A stretch of 55,522 nt of DNA. Origin: Muribaculum sp. (GTDB lineage Bacteria; Bacteroidota; Bacteroidia; Bacteroidales; Muribaculaceae). How positions within the stretch are numbered: the stretch's first letter is position 1; the number at the start of each line of letters is the position of its first letter. The notes beneath the pieces were generated by a model. That model was not told where the DNA came from. It searched no databases and saw nothing but the letters and a program-made list of their open reading frames with translations. The position numbers were made by a program, and so were the translations under genes. The stretch spans positions 1 to 55,522 of the forward strand of contig JAMPGE010000010.1 of NCBI GenBank assembly GCA_023664085.1, read 5' to 3'. This document shows positions 34,990-44,141 of this stretch, in pieces.

Positions 34990-37329
34990 ATGGAACCAAA
35001 TTATAATTATCTTGACGATCTGAATGAGCAGCAACGGCTGGCAGTGACTTACATGGATGGTCCTGAATTGGTGATAGCCGGTGCGGGTAGCGGTAAGACG
35101 CGTGTACTCACCTATAAGATTGTACATCTCCTGCGTCTTGGGTTTGAACCATGGCGTATACTTGCACTAACCTTTACCAATAAAGCGGCCAGAGAAATGA
35201 AGGAGCGCATCCAAAATATTGTTGGTGAGAATGTGGCCCGCAGACTTTGGATGGGCACATTCCACTCAATTTTTCTTCGTATCCTTCGCCAGCATGCCGA
35301 CCGACTTGGATACAGTCCCAATTTTACTATTTATGATGCCAACGATTCCCGTTCGGTGGTGAAAATGATAGTAAGAGACCTCGACCTTGATGAGAAGATT
35401 TATAAACCGGCCGTATTATCCTCTATCATCTCCAACGCTAAAAACGCACTCATCAGCCCCGAACAGTATCTTTCCGATGTTGATTTCGCCAAAGCTGATC
35501 AAAAGGCACGACGTCCGCTCACTGGTGAGATATACCGAAGCTATTGCAATAGATGCAAAATCTCGGGGGCAATGGATTTCGATGATATCCTTGTGAATAT
35601 GAATCTATTGCTGAGAGATAATCCGGATATACTGGAGTATTGTCAAGACTATTTCAAATATATCCTTGTAGACGAATATCAGGATACTAACTTCTCTCAA
35701 CATTTGATTATCAGCCAACTGGGAGATAAACGACGAAAAATATGCGTGGTGGGAGATGATGCTCAGAGCATATATTCGTTTCGCGGTGCCAATATAGACA
35801 ATATTCTTTCGCTCAACAGGCAGTTTCCCGACCTCCGGACGTTTAAATTGGAGCAGAACTATCGTTCCACACAAAACATTGTGGAAGCCGCCGGAAGTTT
35901 GATAGCCAAAAATTCCGCACAGATACCAAAACAGGTGTTCAGTCGTAATCCGCAGGGCGAAAAGGTAGAAGTGATTAAGACTTACACGGATATGGAGGAG
36001 GCATTTCTTGTAGCCAATATGTTGAGTCAACTTAAGATTACTCAGAGAGAAAGTTACGATAAATTCGCGGTGCTTTACCGAACAAACGCCCAAAGCCGTA
36101 TCCTTGAAGAATCTCTGCGCAAGCGCAATATCCCCTATCGCATTTACGGCGGACTCTCGTTTTATCAACGTAAGGAGATCAAGGATGCGGTAAGTTACTT
36201 CCGTATTACCGTTAATCCTCACGATGACGAAGCCTTGCGGCGCATCATAAATTTCCCGGCGAGAGGAATCGGTGAGACTACGCTTAGAAAGCTTATCTCG
36301 GCAGCTTCTTCAGCAGAAGTCAGCATTTGGGAGGTGATATCAAATCTTGGTTCGTACGAGATCAACATCAATAGCGGCACTCGCAAAAAACTTGATTTAT
36401 TCCGCGAATTGATTTCAACCTTTATTGCCGATAACGCCGCAGGTGCCTCGGCCTATGATCTGGGACGCCTTATTATCAATCGAACCGGTCTGCTTACAAA
36501 CCTTGCGCACGACAACACACCGGAGAGTATAAGCAAGCAGGAAAACTTATCTGAATTGCTGGCCGGTCTGAAGGAATTTATAGATCTGCGAAAAGAGGAA
36601 GGTGTGGATAATCTATCAATGACTGATTTCCTTTCGGAAGTTTCACTGGCCACCGATCAGGATGTAGACACCGATGAGTCCACCTCTGAGAGAGTAAGCC
36701 TGATGACCGTACATGCCTCCAAAGGACTTGAATTCGACAATGTCTTCATTGTAGGTGTGGAGGAAGAATTGTTCCCCTCTGCTATGTCGTCCGGTTCCCC
36801 GAAAGAGATAGAAGAGGAGCGCAGATTGCTGTATGTGGCAATGACCAGAGCTGCCAAAAGATGTATCATTACCCATGCCGGCACAAGATTCCGCAACGGC
36901 CAAACCGTGTTTTCCCGTCCCTCGCGCTTTCTTAGTGATATTGATGCAAAGTATCTTAAAATGTCGAACGCCTTGGATTTGGAGCACAGCCGGTCACATA
37001 ATCTGGACCTGGCTGTTAACAGATATTCTTCATCACTTGGCAACAATGATTTCGAATCAAAATCATATAGCGGAATAAGCACAAGTTCACGCAATGCCAA
37101 ACGTCAGGGACTTGGCACTCCCCTCAATACGAGCGATGCACAGCGCATAGAGTCATCTGCCGACGGCACCCTTCGGGAAGGAGTCAGAATCAATCACAAT
37201 CGGTTTGGCATCGGCACAGTCCGCACCATTGAGAAAGTGGGCGATGACGAGGTGATTACGGTTGACTTCGGGCAGATAGGAGTGAAACGGATCCTTCTTA
37301 AATACGCCAAATACACAATTGTAGAATAA
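34990..37329 (+). CDS. uvrD: UvrD/PcrA-type ATP-dependent 3'-5' DNA helicase
   Basis: The 779-residue superfamily 1A helicase starts at ATG 34990. Motifs are intact: Q motif LNEQQRLAV, motif I GAGSGKTR (31-38), Ia LTFTNKAAREM, II VDEYQDTN, III VGDDAQSIYSFRGA, IV EQNYRST, V TVHASKGLEFDNVFIVG and VI YVAMTRAAKR. The C-terminal tail (GVRINHNRFGIGTV onward) is a PcrA/UvrD-type RNA polymerase-binding Tudor-like domain. It acts in nucleotide-excision and mismatch repair and removes stalled complexes. It is 66 nt after the HsdR-like gene and 26 nt before nspC. Confidence 0.95.
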   Translation: MEPNYNYLDDLNEQQRLAVTYMDGPELVIAGAGSGKTRVLTYKIVHLLRLGFEPWRILALTFTNKAAREMKERIQNIVGENVARRLWMGTFHSIFLRILRQHADRLGYSPNFTIYDANDSRSVVKMIVRDLDLDEKIYKPAVLSSIISNAKNALISPEQYLSDVDFAKADQKARRPLTGEIYRSYCNRCKISGAMDFDDILVNMNLLLRDNPDILEYCQDYFKYILVDEYQDTNFSQHLIISQLGDKRRKICVVGDDAQSIYSFRGANIDNILSLNRQFPDLRTFKLEQNYRSTQNIVEAAGSLIAKNSAQIPKQVFSRNPQGEKVEVIKTYTDMEEAFLVANMLSQLKITQRESYDKFAVLYRTNAQSRILEESLRKRNIPYRIYGGLSFYQRKEIKDAVSYFRITVNPHDDEALRRIINFPARGIGETTLRKLISAASSAEVSIWEVISNLGSYEININSGTRKKLDLFRELISTFIADNAAGASAYDLGRLIINRTGLLTNLAHDNTPESISKQENLSELLAGLKEFIDLRKEEGVDNLSMTDFLSEVSLATDQDVDTDESTSERVSLMTVHASKGLEFDNVFIVGVEEELFPSAMSSGSPKEIEEERRLLYVAMTRAAKRCIITHAGTRFRNGQTVFSRPSRFLSDIDAKYLKMSNALDLEHSRSHNLDLAVNRYSSSLGNNDFESKSYSGISTSSRNAKRQGLGTPLNTSDAQRIESSADGTLREGVRINHNRFGIGTVRTIEKVGDDEVITVDFGQIGVKRILLKYAKYTIVE

Positions 37330-37355
37330 CGCGTGATATACGCACCAGTGGAATA

Positions 37356-38510
37356 ATGATGATAGACACACCTTATTATATAGTTTACGAAGAGAAACTT
37401 CGTCGCAATCTGGAAATTATTGCCCGTGTGGAGAAAGAGGCGGGAGTAAAGATCATTATGGCTTTCAAGGCAAATGCTTTGTGGAAGACATTTCCTGTGA
37501 TCTCGGAATATGTGAAGGCCTCTACTGCCAGTTCGCTTAATGAAATGAAACTCTCTCTTGAGTATCTTGGTGACGATGTGCATGCCTATTGTCCGGTATA
37601 TACTGAAAAAACATTTCCCGAATTTCTGGCAGGTTGCAGTCATATCACATTCAATTCACTCTCTCAGTTTCAGAAGTTTTATCCGCAAATTCAGTACCAC
37701 AACGCGTTTTCGTCTTCCGGCAAACGTAAAGTTTCGGCCGGATTGCGGGTGAACCCCCACTGCAGCATTGTGGAGACCGACATATATAATCCTTGTCTGC
37801 CGGGTTCGCGCTTCGGTGTGGATGCATCGCAGATTGGAGACAAACTGCCGGAAGGTATAGAAGGCTTGCATTTTCATGCCCTTTGTGAGAGCGACAGTCA
37901 TGATTTGGAGAAACTTCTCACCTCTTTTGAAAAGCAGTTTGGCAGATATATTCCTCAAGTGAAATGGGTGAATATGGGTGGCGGTCATCTGATGACCCGT
38001 CAGGGCTATGATATAGATCATCTCATTTCGGTGCTCAGACAGTTCAAAAGCAGATATCCTCATTTAAGTGTAATCATGGAGCCGGGAAGCGCTTTCACTT
38101 GGCAGACCGGAGATCTTGTCACGAGTGTGCTCGACGTGGTGGAGAATGCCGGCGTCAGCACTGCAATCATCGACGCCAGCTTCGCATGCCACATGCCGGA
38201 TTGCCTTGAGATGCCGTATCAGCCTCAGATAGCCGAAGCTCTTTCCACCGACGGCATTTCGGGCGGTCTGCCTTATCGTCTTGGCGGCAATTCTTGTCTA
38301 AGTGGCGACTATGTGGGCGATTGGTATTTTGAATCGCCGCTGAAGCCGGGAGATCAACTTACTCTGCTGGATATGAACCATTATACAACTGTTAAGACAA
38401 ATATGTTTAACGGCATACAGCACCCTGCCATATGGTACCGACCTATGCAGGGGGCACCCCGTTTACTTCGTGAATTTACCTATGAAGACTATCGCGGGAG
38501 AATGGATTGA
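37356..38510 (+). CDS. nspC: Carboxynorspermidine decarboxylase
   Basis: The 384-residue fold-type III PLP enzyme has the PLP lysine at Lys38 (MAFKANALWK). The NspC-specific segments GLRVNPHCSIVETDIYNPCLPGSRFG, the Gly-rich phosphate loop MGGGHLMTRQGYD, EPGSAF and SFACHMPDCLEMPY identify carboxynorspermidine/carboxyspermidine decarboxylase, the last step of the alternative spermidine route common in Bacteroidota. The partner carboxyspermidine dehydrogenase gene is not adjacent in this window. It is preceded by a small GCGT/ACGC hairpin and followed 20 nt later by a glycosyltransferase. Confidence 0.95.
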   Translation: MMIDTPYYIVYEEKLRRNLEIIARVEKEAGVKIIMAFKANALWKTFPVISEYVKASTASSLNEMKLSLEYLGDDVHAYCPVYTEKTFPEFLAGCSHITFNSLSQFQKFYPQIQYHNAFSSSGKRKVSAGLRVNPHCSIVETDIYNPCLPGSRFGVDASQIGDKLPEGIEGLHFHALCESDSHDLEKLLTSFEKQFGRYIPQVKWVNMGGGHLMTRQGYDIDHLISVLRQFKSRYPHLSVIMEPGSAFTWQTGDLVTSVLDVVENAGVSTAIIDASFACHMPDCLEMPYQPQIAEALSTDGISGGLPYRLGGNSCLSGDYVGDWYFESPLKPGDQLTLLDMNHYTTVKTNMFNGIQHPAIWYRPMQGAPRLLREFTYEDYRGRMD

Positions 38511-38530
38511 CACCTTCTAAATCTTAAAAT

Positions 38531-39346
38531 ATGCTTTCTTTGGATATTCCCATTATCACCCACGAGTCAGAGGGGATCAAACGTTTGGCTTCCAACGTGT
38601 TGCCTCGGATGGAAAATGTGAGGTACATCATCTCATGGCAGAGTCATGCAGATGCTCCTATACCCTCTGAATTGATCCGTGAGGATATAGTGATATATCG
38701 TTACGATGGCATTGGACTGGCTGCCAATCGAAATAATTCAATTTCGCATTGTGATGCCGATATTATATTGATTTCGGACGATGACATCGTTTTGTTTGAA
38801 GACGGCATCCGGCAACTGAGAAGGTTTTATGAAGATAATCCAGACGCTGACTTTGTGTGCTTCAGATCATTACATGATTCTGGTGTAAGATATCCGGAAG
38901 GTAAATGTCAGTTGGATAAGAGATTGCCGAAGGGATATTCGGTGGCAAGTTTTGAATTGTCATTCCGACGCCAAACGGCCGGATGGCTTCGATGTTGTCC
39001 GGAACTTGGTCTTGGTTCCGCAAGGCTCCATGGAGGGGAAGACGAGATGCTACTTCAATCGGCCATAAGAAAGGGATTGAATTGCTGGTTCGCACCTATC
39101 ACGGTTTGCGCGCACGATCATCCTTCCACCGGCACCAAAGCTCATCTTAGCAAAGAGAATATTCGTGCGGCCGGATGCGTGATAGCTTTGAATTACGGTT
39201 TATCCACCTTACTTCGTCTGCCGCTTAAAGCATGGAGAATTTCCCGGAGGCGTCAGTCTTCTTTTGGGCGTGCTCTACGGTATTTGCTTCAAGGAGGATG
39301 GGAAGCGGCAGGAGTGTTGCGCCGCAACCATGACACGTTATGGTAA
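38531..39346 (+). CDS. GT2-like glycosyltransferase
   Basis: The 271-residue protein has a GT-A fold pattern: an opening strand (SLDIPIITHES), nucleotide-sugar region IGLAANRNNSISHCDADIILISDDD with the DxD-type DDD at 83-85, and HGGEDEML as the catalytic-base region. No transmembrane segment is present. The C-terminal 60 residues are basic, suggesting membrane association. It probably adds a sugar to an envelope glycan; donor and acceptor are unknown. It is the last gene of the plus-strand group starting with the nuclease. Confidence 0.8.
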   Translation: MLSLDIPIITHESEGIKRLASNVLPRMENVRYIISWQSHADAPIPSELIREDIVIYRYDGIGLAANRNNSISHCDADIILISDDDIVLFEDGIRQLRRFYEDNPDADFVCFRSLHDSGVRYPEGKCQLDKRLPKGYSVASFELSFRRQTAGWLRCCPELGLGSARLHGGEDEMLLQSAIRKGLNCWFAPITVCAHDHPSTGTKAHLSKENIRAAGCVIALNYGLSTLLRLPLKAWRISRRRQSSFGRALRYLLQGGWEAAGVLRRNHDTLW

Positions 39347-39404
39347 AGAGGCTGAGTTCAGTGCAGGACGAAGAGAGATCACCCGACGTCTTTAGGAACT
39401 GTCA

Positions 39405-40091
39405 TCAGAATTGAATACGTCCGGATTTGGCTTGGTCAAGCATTTTCTTGCCCGGCATAAGATATATTTCAAGCCTGCGGTTTTTATCGCGGTTTTGCAT
39501 GGAGTCGTTTTTCACCAGTGGCATTTCATCGCTCATGGCATAGGAAAAGAGATAGCGTGTATCTGCTCCTGAATTGTCAAACCAGTCGAATACTGCATCC
39601 ACACGATCTTCTGTGATTTCATCGCGGTATTGCTCAGATCCGGTGTTGTCCGTATGCATCACGAGCAATACACGGTACATGTCGGCGTCTCTCAGATACC
39701 GCTTGATGGGAGTAAGGTAGTCGGCGGCTGTGGCGAGCAGTTCGGTCTCGTTGGGCCCGAAGAGAAGATGAGCCGGAATGGTCACTACGAGTACTTCTTT
39801 ATTCCTGTAGCTTTCTACGTTGCATTCCCCTTTTTTACCATATTTGCCGTTGAGAAGTCGATTGTTGCCTTCCTTGGCCTGAAATTTCTGCACGGTGGCC
39901 GACGCTTTGCCGAGATCTACAGAATTGAGCATCTCGATAAACGTCATTTCATCGAGTTCGTGTATACGTCCGGCGGACTCAGGAGTGTTGGACTGGGCCG
40001 AGCTCGGGACAACCGTAAGCAGCATGGAAGTGGCCAAGGCCACACATGCTATATATTTAGACAAAGTCTTCCAAAGATTCTTCATATTCAA
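39405..40091 (-). CDS. OmpA-family periplasmic protein
   Basis: The protein has 228 residues from ATG 40091 (a second ATG two codons on is equally good). The signal peptide is at about 1-32 (VVPSSAQ). Residues about 100-220 form an OmpA-like peptidoglycan-binding domain: LLFGPNETELLATAADYL, VMHTDNTGSEQYRDEITEDRVDAVFDWF and NRDKNRRLEIYL with the Asp/Arg pair that binds diaminopimelate. There is no barrel, so it is a soluble or peripherally attached wall binder. Its first 29-35 nt overlap the end of the upstream small acidic gene in another frame, suggesting coupled translation. Confidence 0.88.
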   Translation of the reverse strand: MNMKNLWKTLSKYIACVALATSMLLTVVPSSAQSNTPESAGRIHELDEMTFIEMLNSVDLGKASATVQKFQAKEGNNRLLNGKYGKKGECNVESYRNKEVLVVTIPAHLLFGPNETELLATAADYLTPIKRYLRDADMYRVLLVMHTDNTGSEQYRDEITEDRVDAVFDWFDNSGADTRYLFSYAMSDEMPLVKNDSMQNRDKNRRLEIYLMPGKKMLDQAKSGRIQF

Positions 40092-40383
40092 GTTCTCCTT
40101 TCACAATCTTATCTATGTCTTTAGGATCCATAAGGATTTCGTGGTCGTTGGCCACTTCTTTTTTTACGTAGGCTGTGAGTTTCTCCGGATCAAGAAGTTC
40201 TTCATCGGTTTCATCGCTTGAAAGACTCAGATAACCGTTCTTCTCATAATAGTCCCAGATGATATCGATGATATACAGGATTTCATCATCGCTGAAATTC
40301 TTGGAAACATTTTCGCCCACGTAGTCGCGGATAAATGCTATTGCTTTATCTTCGTCGAATACATTGTTTTCGAAGTCGTTCAT
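40057..40383 (-). CDS. Small acidic protein of unknown function
   Basis: The 108-residue protein is very rich in Asp and Glu and predicted mostly helical (DEDKAIAFIRDYVGEN, DDEILYIIDIIWDYYEKNGYL, PEKLTAYVKKEVAND). It has no signal or membrane segment and no recognised family. It overlaps the start of the downstream OmpA-like gene by about 35 nt. The overlap plus good ORF composition support it as real. It might be a cytoplasmic regulator or adaptor, but nothing in the sequence shows a specific role. Confidence 0.75.
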   Translation of the reverse strand: MNDFENNVFDEDKAIAFIRDYVGENVSKNFSDDEILYIIDIIWDYYEKNGYLSLSSDETDEELLDPEKLTAYVKKEVANDHEILMDPKDIDKIVKGELEYEESLEDFV

Positions 40384-40541
40384 AGTAATTTGATTAATTA
40401 TAGGTAAGAATGGTTTAATCAGAGATTATAAAAAATTTGCCGTCTTGGATTGTTTTGCCTAAAATTGAGCAACGGATTTTGGACATTCGATGCAAGCTGA
40501 TTGTCTAATATCTAAAACCAATTGCGAGAATTAAAGTTCAA

Positions 40542-41081
40542 TCAGTTAAGAGTTAAAAGATCTTCAGGCACGTCCACTTCTATCGTCCGTGTTTGTATGT
40601 CGATGGATCTGATGAAGTCGGCAGCCATAGGAATGAAAACCTGTCGGTTATCGGTTGTCTCAACTATAAGTAGCACATTTACAGTGTGGTCGTTTATATC
40701 AATCACAGTGCCTAACGGACCGAGATTCACGTCTGTCACCTTCATTCCGATGAGAGGCATAGGATCGTAAATTTCGGTTGCCTCGTCTGCCTGCATGAAT
40801 TCCATGAGAGTGTCGGTCAGGGCATACACTTCTTTATTTACGAGTTTACGGGCTTCTTCCTCATTATCAATCCCTTCGATCTTCACGAGATCTGTAGTGG
40901 ATCCTTTCGGCCGAATTGTTTCCGCATAGAAAGGCACGAAAATACCGTTGATATTTACTATCATCGGATTGCCTTCTTCGAAAAATTCGGAATTAATAGA
41001 AAGCATTACGTTTAATTCGCCCTTGAGACCGTGGGTCTTTTGAAACTTGCCAACCGCTTTAAGTGTTTCTTCCTTAATCAT
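40542..41081 (-). CDS. rimM: Ribosome maturation factor RimM
   Basis: The 179-residue protein has the N-terminal RimM beta-barrel (VGKFQKTHGLKGELNV, then IFVPFYAETIRPKGSTTDLVKIEGIDNEEEARKLVNKEVYA) and the C-terminal PRC-barrel (LIGMKVTDVNLGPLGTVIDIND, LLIVETTDNRQVFIPMAADFIRSID). It binds ribosomal protein S19 during 30S assembly. It lies downstream of murA and DUF4290 with a 159-nt gap that holds a motif copy. Confidence 0.95.
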   Translation of the reverse strand: MIKEETLKAVGKFQKTHGLKGELNVMLSINSEFFEEGNPMIVNINGIFVPFYAETIRPKGSTTDLVKIEGIDNEEEARKLVNKEVYALTDTLMEFMQADEATEIYDPMPLIGMKVTDVNLGPLGTVIDINDHTVNVLLIVETTDNRQVFIPMAADFIRSIDIQTRTIEVDVPEDLLTLN

Positions 41082-41197
41082 AAATCACTCCGATTTCTAA
41101 AATGATGGTAATTCAGTAAATGGCAAATTTAAAATTAAACTTTCGTGAAAGTATAATTCAATGAAGACATTTTACTTGTACGGTTATCCTTTTTAAA

Positions 41198-41221
41198 TTT
41201 TTTATGAGACAGACCCTTTGG
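41198..41221 (+). repeat. Dispersed intergenic motif, copy
   Basis: TTTTTTATGAGACAGACCCT lies 20 nt from the murA stop, in the murA-rimM gap. Confidence 0.5.
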
Positions 41222-41240
41222 ATGAGCTGTAAAATTCGAA

Positions 41241-42551
41241 TCATTCGTTTAATCTATGAATCACCGCGCCAAGGCTATTGAGCCGGGAGTCGATGTTCTC
41301 ATATCCACGGTCTATTTGCTCGATATTCTGAATGGTACTTGTGCCTTTGGCCGACATGGCGGCAATGAGCAGGGCGATACCTGCGCGAATATCGGGAGAT
41401 ACGAGGCGTGTGGCATGCAGACAATTGAATTTACCCGCACCGATCACGGCTGCTCTGTGGGGGTCGCACAGTATTATGCGGGCTCCCATGTCTATGAGTT
41501 TGTCTACAAAAAACAGTCGGCTTTCAAACATCTTCTGATGTATTAATACACTGCCGCGTGCCTGGGTAGCCACTACGAGGAAGATGCTGAGCAAATCCGG
41601 AGAAAGCCCGGGCCATGTAGCGTCGGCAAATGTCATTATCGAGCCGTCGATAAAAGTCTCGATTTCGTAGATCTCTTTCTGGTTTATGCGGATGTCATCG
41701 CCGATACACTCAATGCTCACGCCCAGTCGCCGGAATGCTTCCGGCATGATGCCGAGGTCGTTGATTCCTACATTTTTCAGTACAAGGTCTGATCCCGTCA
41801 TAGCGGCCATGCCAATGAAACTGCCTACTTCGATCATGTCGGGCAAAAGAGTATGCTCAGTGCCATTAAGGGATTCTACTCCCGTGATGGTGATTAGATT
41901 TGAGCCTATTCCGTCAATGCGGGCTCCCATGTGGCAGAGCATCCGGCAGAGTTGCTGTATGTAGGGTTCGCAAGCGGCGTTGTAAATGGTGGTGGTGCCT
42001 TCTGCGAGCACAGCGGCCATTATGATGTTGGCGGTTCCTGTGATTGAGGCTTCATCGAGCAGGATATAGTTGCCCTTGAGTCTGCCTTGGGAAGTGATAT
42101 GATATGTCATATCACAGTGGTTGTAATCGAAAGAGGCACCGAGTTTCTGAAGGCCAAGGAAATGGGTGTCGAGTCTGCGGCGCCCGATTTTGTCACCACC
42201 CGGTTTTGGAAGTGCTGCTTTCCCAAACCGACTCAGGAGGGCACCGATCACCATCACCGATCCCCTTAGGGATGATGCTTTTTTGCGGAAATCATCGGAA
42301 TAGATGTATTCAAGATTTACGTCATCGGCTTGGAATTCAACAGAGTTGCCGTTTTTGCGGGTTTTTACTCCCATCTCTTCAAGCAGCATGATAAGATTCC
42401 TTACGTCCAGAATATCAGGAATGTTATGAATCGTTACTTTGCCGGATGTGAGCAACGTGGCACAGATCACTTCAAGAGCTTCGTTTTTAGCTCCCTGTGG
42501 GCTGATAGTGCCGTGAAGTTTGTGGCCACCTTCAACTAAAAAAATGCTCAT
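41241..42551 (-). CDS. murA: UDP-N-acetylglucosamine 1-carboxyvinyltransferase, Asp in place of catalytic Cys
   Basis: The 436-residue enolpyruvyl transferase catalyses the first committed step of peptidoglycan synthesis (UDP-GlcNAc plus PEP). The two-domain fold and conserved segments are present: GAKNEALEVICATLLT near the N-terminus, RGSVMVIGALLSRFG, and the active-site loop LPKPGGDKIGRRRLD. In E. coli this loop has Cys115, the fosfomycin target; here the residue is Asp120. That variant is known from chlamydiae and mycobacteria and is expected to be active but fosfomycin-insensitive. The start overlaps the DUF4290 stop (ATGA). Confidence 0.95.
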   Translation of the reverse strand: MSIFLVEGGHKLHGTISPQGAKNEALEVICATLLTSGKVTIHNIPDILDVRNLIMLLEEMGVKTRKNGNSVEFQADDVNLEYIYSDDFRKKASSLRGSVMVIGALLSRFGKAALPKPGGDKIGRRRLDTHFLGLQKLGASFDYNHCDMTYHITSQGRLKGNYILLDEASITGTANIIMAAVLAEGTTTIYNAACEPYIQQLCRMLCHMGARIDGIGSNLITITGVESLNGTEHTLLPDMIEVGSFIGMAAMTGSDLVLKNVGINDLGIMPEAFRRLGVSIECIGDDIRINQKEIYEIETFIDGSIMTFADATWPGLSPDLLSIFLVVATQARGSVLIHQKMFESRLFFVDKLIDMGARIILCDPHRAAVIGAGKFNCLHATRLVSPDIRAGIALLIAAMSAKGTSTIQNIEQIDRGYENIDSRLNSLGAVIHRLNE

Positions 42552-43195
42552 ATCAGTTTTGACTTTTTGTTTTTCTTCCCTTTGCCTGTCTTCGAGTCGG
42601 CGGAATCTTCGTATTCCGGAATGAAATAGGTGTCGGGATCAAGAAAGATTCTTCCTTTCGACATACGCTCGAGATCATGGATCACACGAGAATTTTCAGC
42701 AATCTCCGGATTTATGGCAATGAGTTGCTTTTTCATTTGGTTTACAAGTAGATAAACCATTTCTTCACGTTCTGATGACGGTTCCATTTCAGCGACGGTG
42801 TCTACCATTCTTTCAATCATTCGGCCGTAGTGGCGCATTGCGAACTTCGATTGATTATAAGGTATGCGATTGGGTTTGATATCCTGATTTTCGGGGCCGG
42901 CTACTTCGCAGGGGAAGTCAATATCAAGTTCGTAGCGGGACATGATATTGAGGTGATCCCAGAATTTGGCGTCATTTTTCTTATCGGTGATTGCCTTTGG
43001 GAAAAGGGTCTTCATGGTTTCGACTATTGAATAGGCGCAAAAAGTACGTTCCTCGCGGTCGGGAATCATTACGCAATGGTCTACCATCTGCTGTATGAGT
43101 CTGCCGTACTCCGGGAGTGGCAGCGGTTCGTTGCCTGTATTATAGGGGATAAGTTTCAGATTGTCTGAAACCGTGATATGATCGTTTGTCTCCAT
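42548..43195 (-). CDS. DUF4290 domain protein
   Basis: The 215-residue soluble protein has the Bacteroidota-specific DUF4290 fold (LKLIPYNTGNEPLPLPEYGRLIQQMVDHC, ERTFCAYSIVETMKTLFP, DFPCEV, MRHYGRMIERMVDTVAEM). A basic, Lys-rich tail (KTGKGKKNKKSKLI) closes it. Function is not established. Translation is coupled to murA by ATGA, so a link to cell-wall synthesis or its control is plausible. A -7-like TACCTTTG lies on the minus strand at 43279-43286. Confidence 0.9.
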   Translation of the reverse strand: METNDHITVSDNLKLIPYNTGNEPLPLPEYGRLIQQMVDHCVMIPDREERTFCAYSIVETMKTLFPKAITDKKNDAKFWDHLNIMSRYELDIDFPCEVAGPENQDIKPNRIPYNQSKFAMRHYGRMIERMVDTVAEMEPSSEREEMVYLLVNQMKKQLIAINPEIAENSRVIHDLERMSKGRIFLDPDTYFIPEYEDSADSKTGKGKKNKKSKLI

Positions 43196-43278
43196 ATAAT
43201 CCTATTTTGTGTGATATTCGGAGTTTTGAGAAATGTAGAGAAACAAATTCCAGGGATATCACAATCTTCTACAAGATG

Positions 43279-43286
43279 CAAAGGTA
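43279..43286 (-). promoter_or_regulatory. -7 box for DUF4290-murA
   Basis: The minus strand reads TACCTTTG, 84 nt upstream of the DUF4290 start. The -33 element is not clear. Confidence 0.4.
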
Positions 43287-43357
43287 CATAAAAAACGCGA
43301 TTTTTTATGCCCGGTGACAAGAAATATAGCAAAAAATTTTTATAATGCGGGAGTTGC

Positions 43358-44065
43358 TTATAAGTTTTTTAGAACTTTGTTTTTGGGAAGGGTGGCTTGG
43401 TATTCCTTGAGATATTCGGGGGTGCTGTAGGCCAGATCTAAAAAATCGTTGTTGCGGTAGGCCATCTCGGAAAGGGCTGTCATGTCCAGTGCAAGAGGCG
43501 AGCCCGTACCCAGCCATTCAAAATTGGGACGTGTGATTATATCCCGGGCCTTGGCTGAGCCATCGCCAATGCCGATAAGAGTGTGGCCGCTGTCGAGCAG
43601 ATCGTCAAAAGAATTCTCATTCAGAATCATTGGTCGGGCAGGCATCACTTCTTCCAACTTGAAATTATATACCGCCGTATATACCTCCATTCGCCGGGCA
43701 TCAATCATGGGTACAATCAGTTCATCGGCTGTCCACTCCATGTTTGCAAACATCGCTTTTACGGCTAATATTTTAAGAGTAGGTATGCCTATGAGTGGTA
43801 TATTTTGACTGAAACAAAGTCCTTTGGCCATTGAAAGCCCGATGCGTAGTCCGGTATAACTTCCGGGGCCGATGCTTACTGCCACGGCATCCAGCATCTG
43901 TTCTTTCCTTTTCAGTTCGTCGAGACATCGTTCGATGTATTGTCCCAACAGTTCGGCATGTTTCATATCGGGTTCTGACTCTATATGGAAATCTACTGAG
44001 CCATCGCTGGTGATTGCCACCGAGCATACGTTGGAAGAAGTCTCTAAATTAAGTATAATTGCCAT
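43358..44065 (-). CDS. tsaB: tRNA threonylcarbamoyladenosine biosynthesis protein TsaB
   Basis: The 235-residue ASKHA-fold protein starts ILNLETSSNVCSVAI and contains HAELLGQYIERCLDE and the TsaB hallmark VSIGPGSYTGLRIGLSMAKGLCF. It lacks the metal-binding HxxxH of TsaD. TsaB is the platform of the TsaBDE complex that makes t6A37 on ANN-decoding tRNAs. It follows the FAD-dependent oxidoreductase after 76 nt on the same strand. Confidence 0.94.
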   Translation of the reverse strand: MAIILNLETSSNVCSVAITSDGSVDFHIESEPDMKHAELLGQYIERCLDELKRKEQMLDAVAVSIGPGSYTGLRIGLSMAKGLCFSQNIPLIGIPTLKILAVKAMFANMEWTADELIVPMIDARRMEVYTAVYNFKLEEVMPARPMILNENSFDDLLDSGHTLIGIGDGSAKARDIITRPNFEWLGTGSPLALDMTALSEMAYRNNDFLDLAYSTPEYLKEYQATLPKNKVLKNL

Positions 44066-44141
44066 TTGGAATTGTAGTATGTAGTATTGAAGTGATGTGT
44101 ATGAAATTGGTTTACCGTTCCGGACAAGGTTTTCTATGCTC

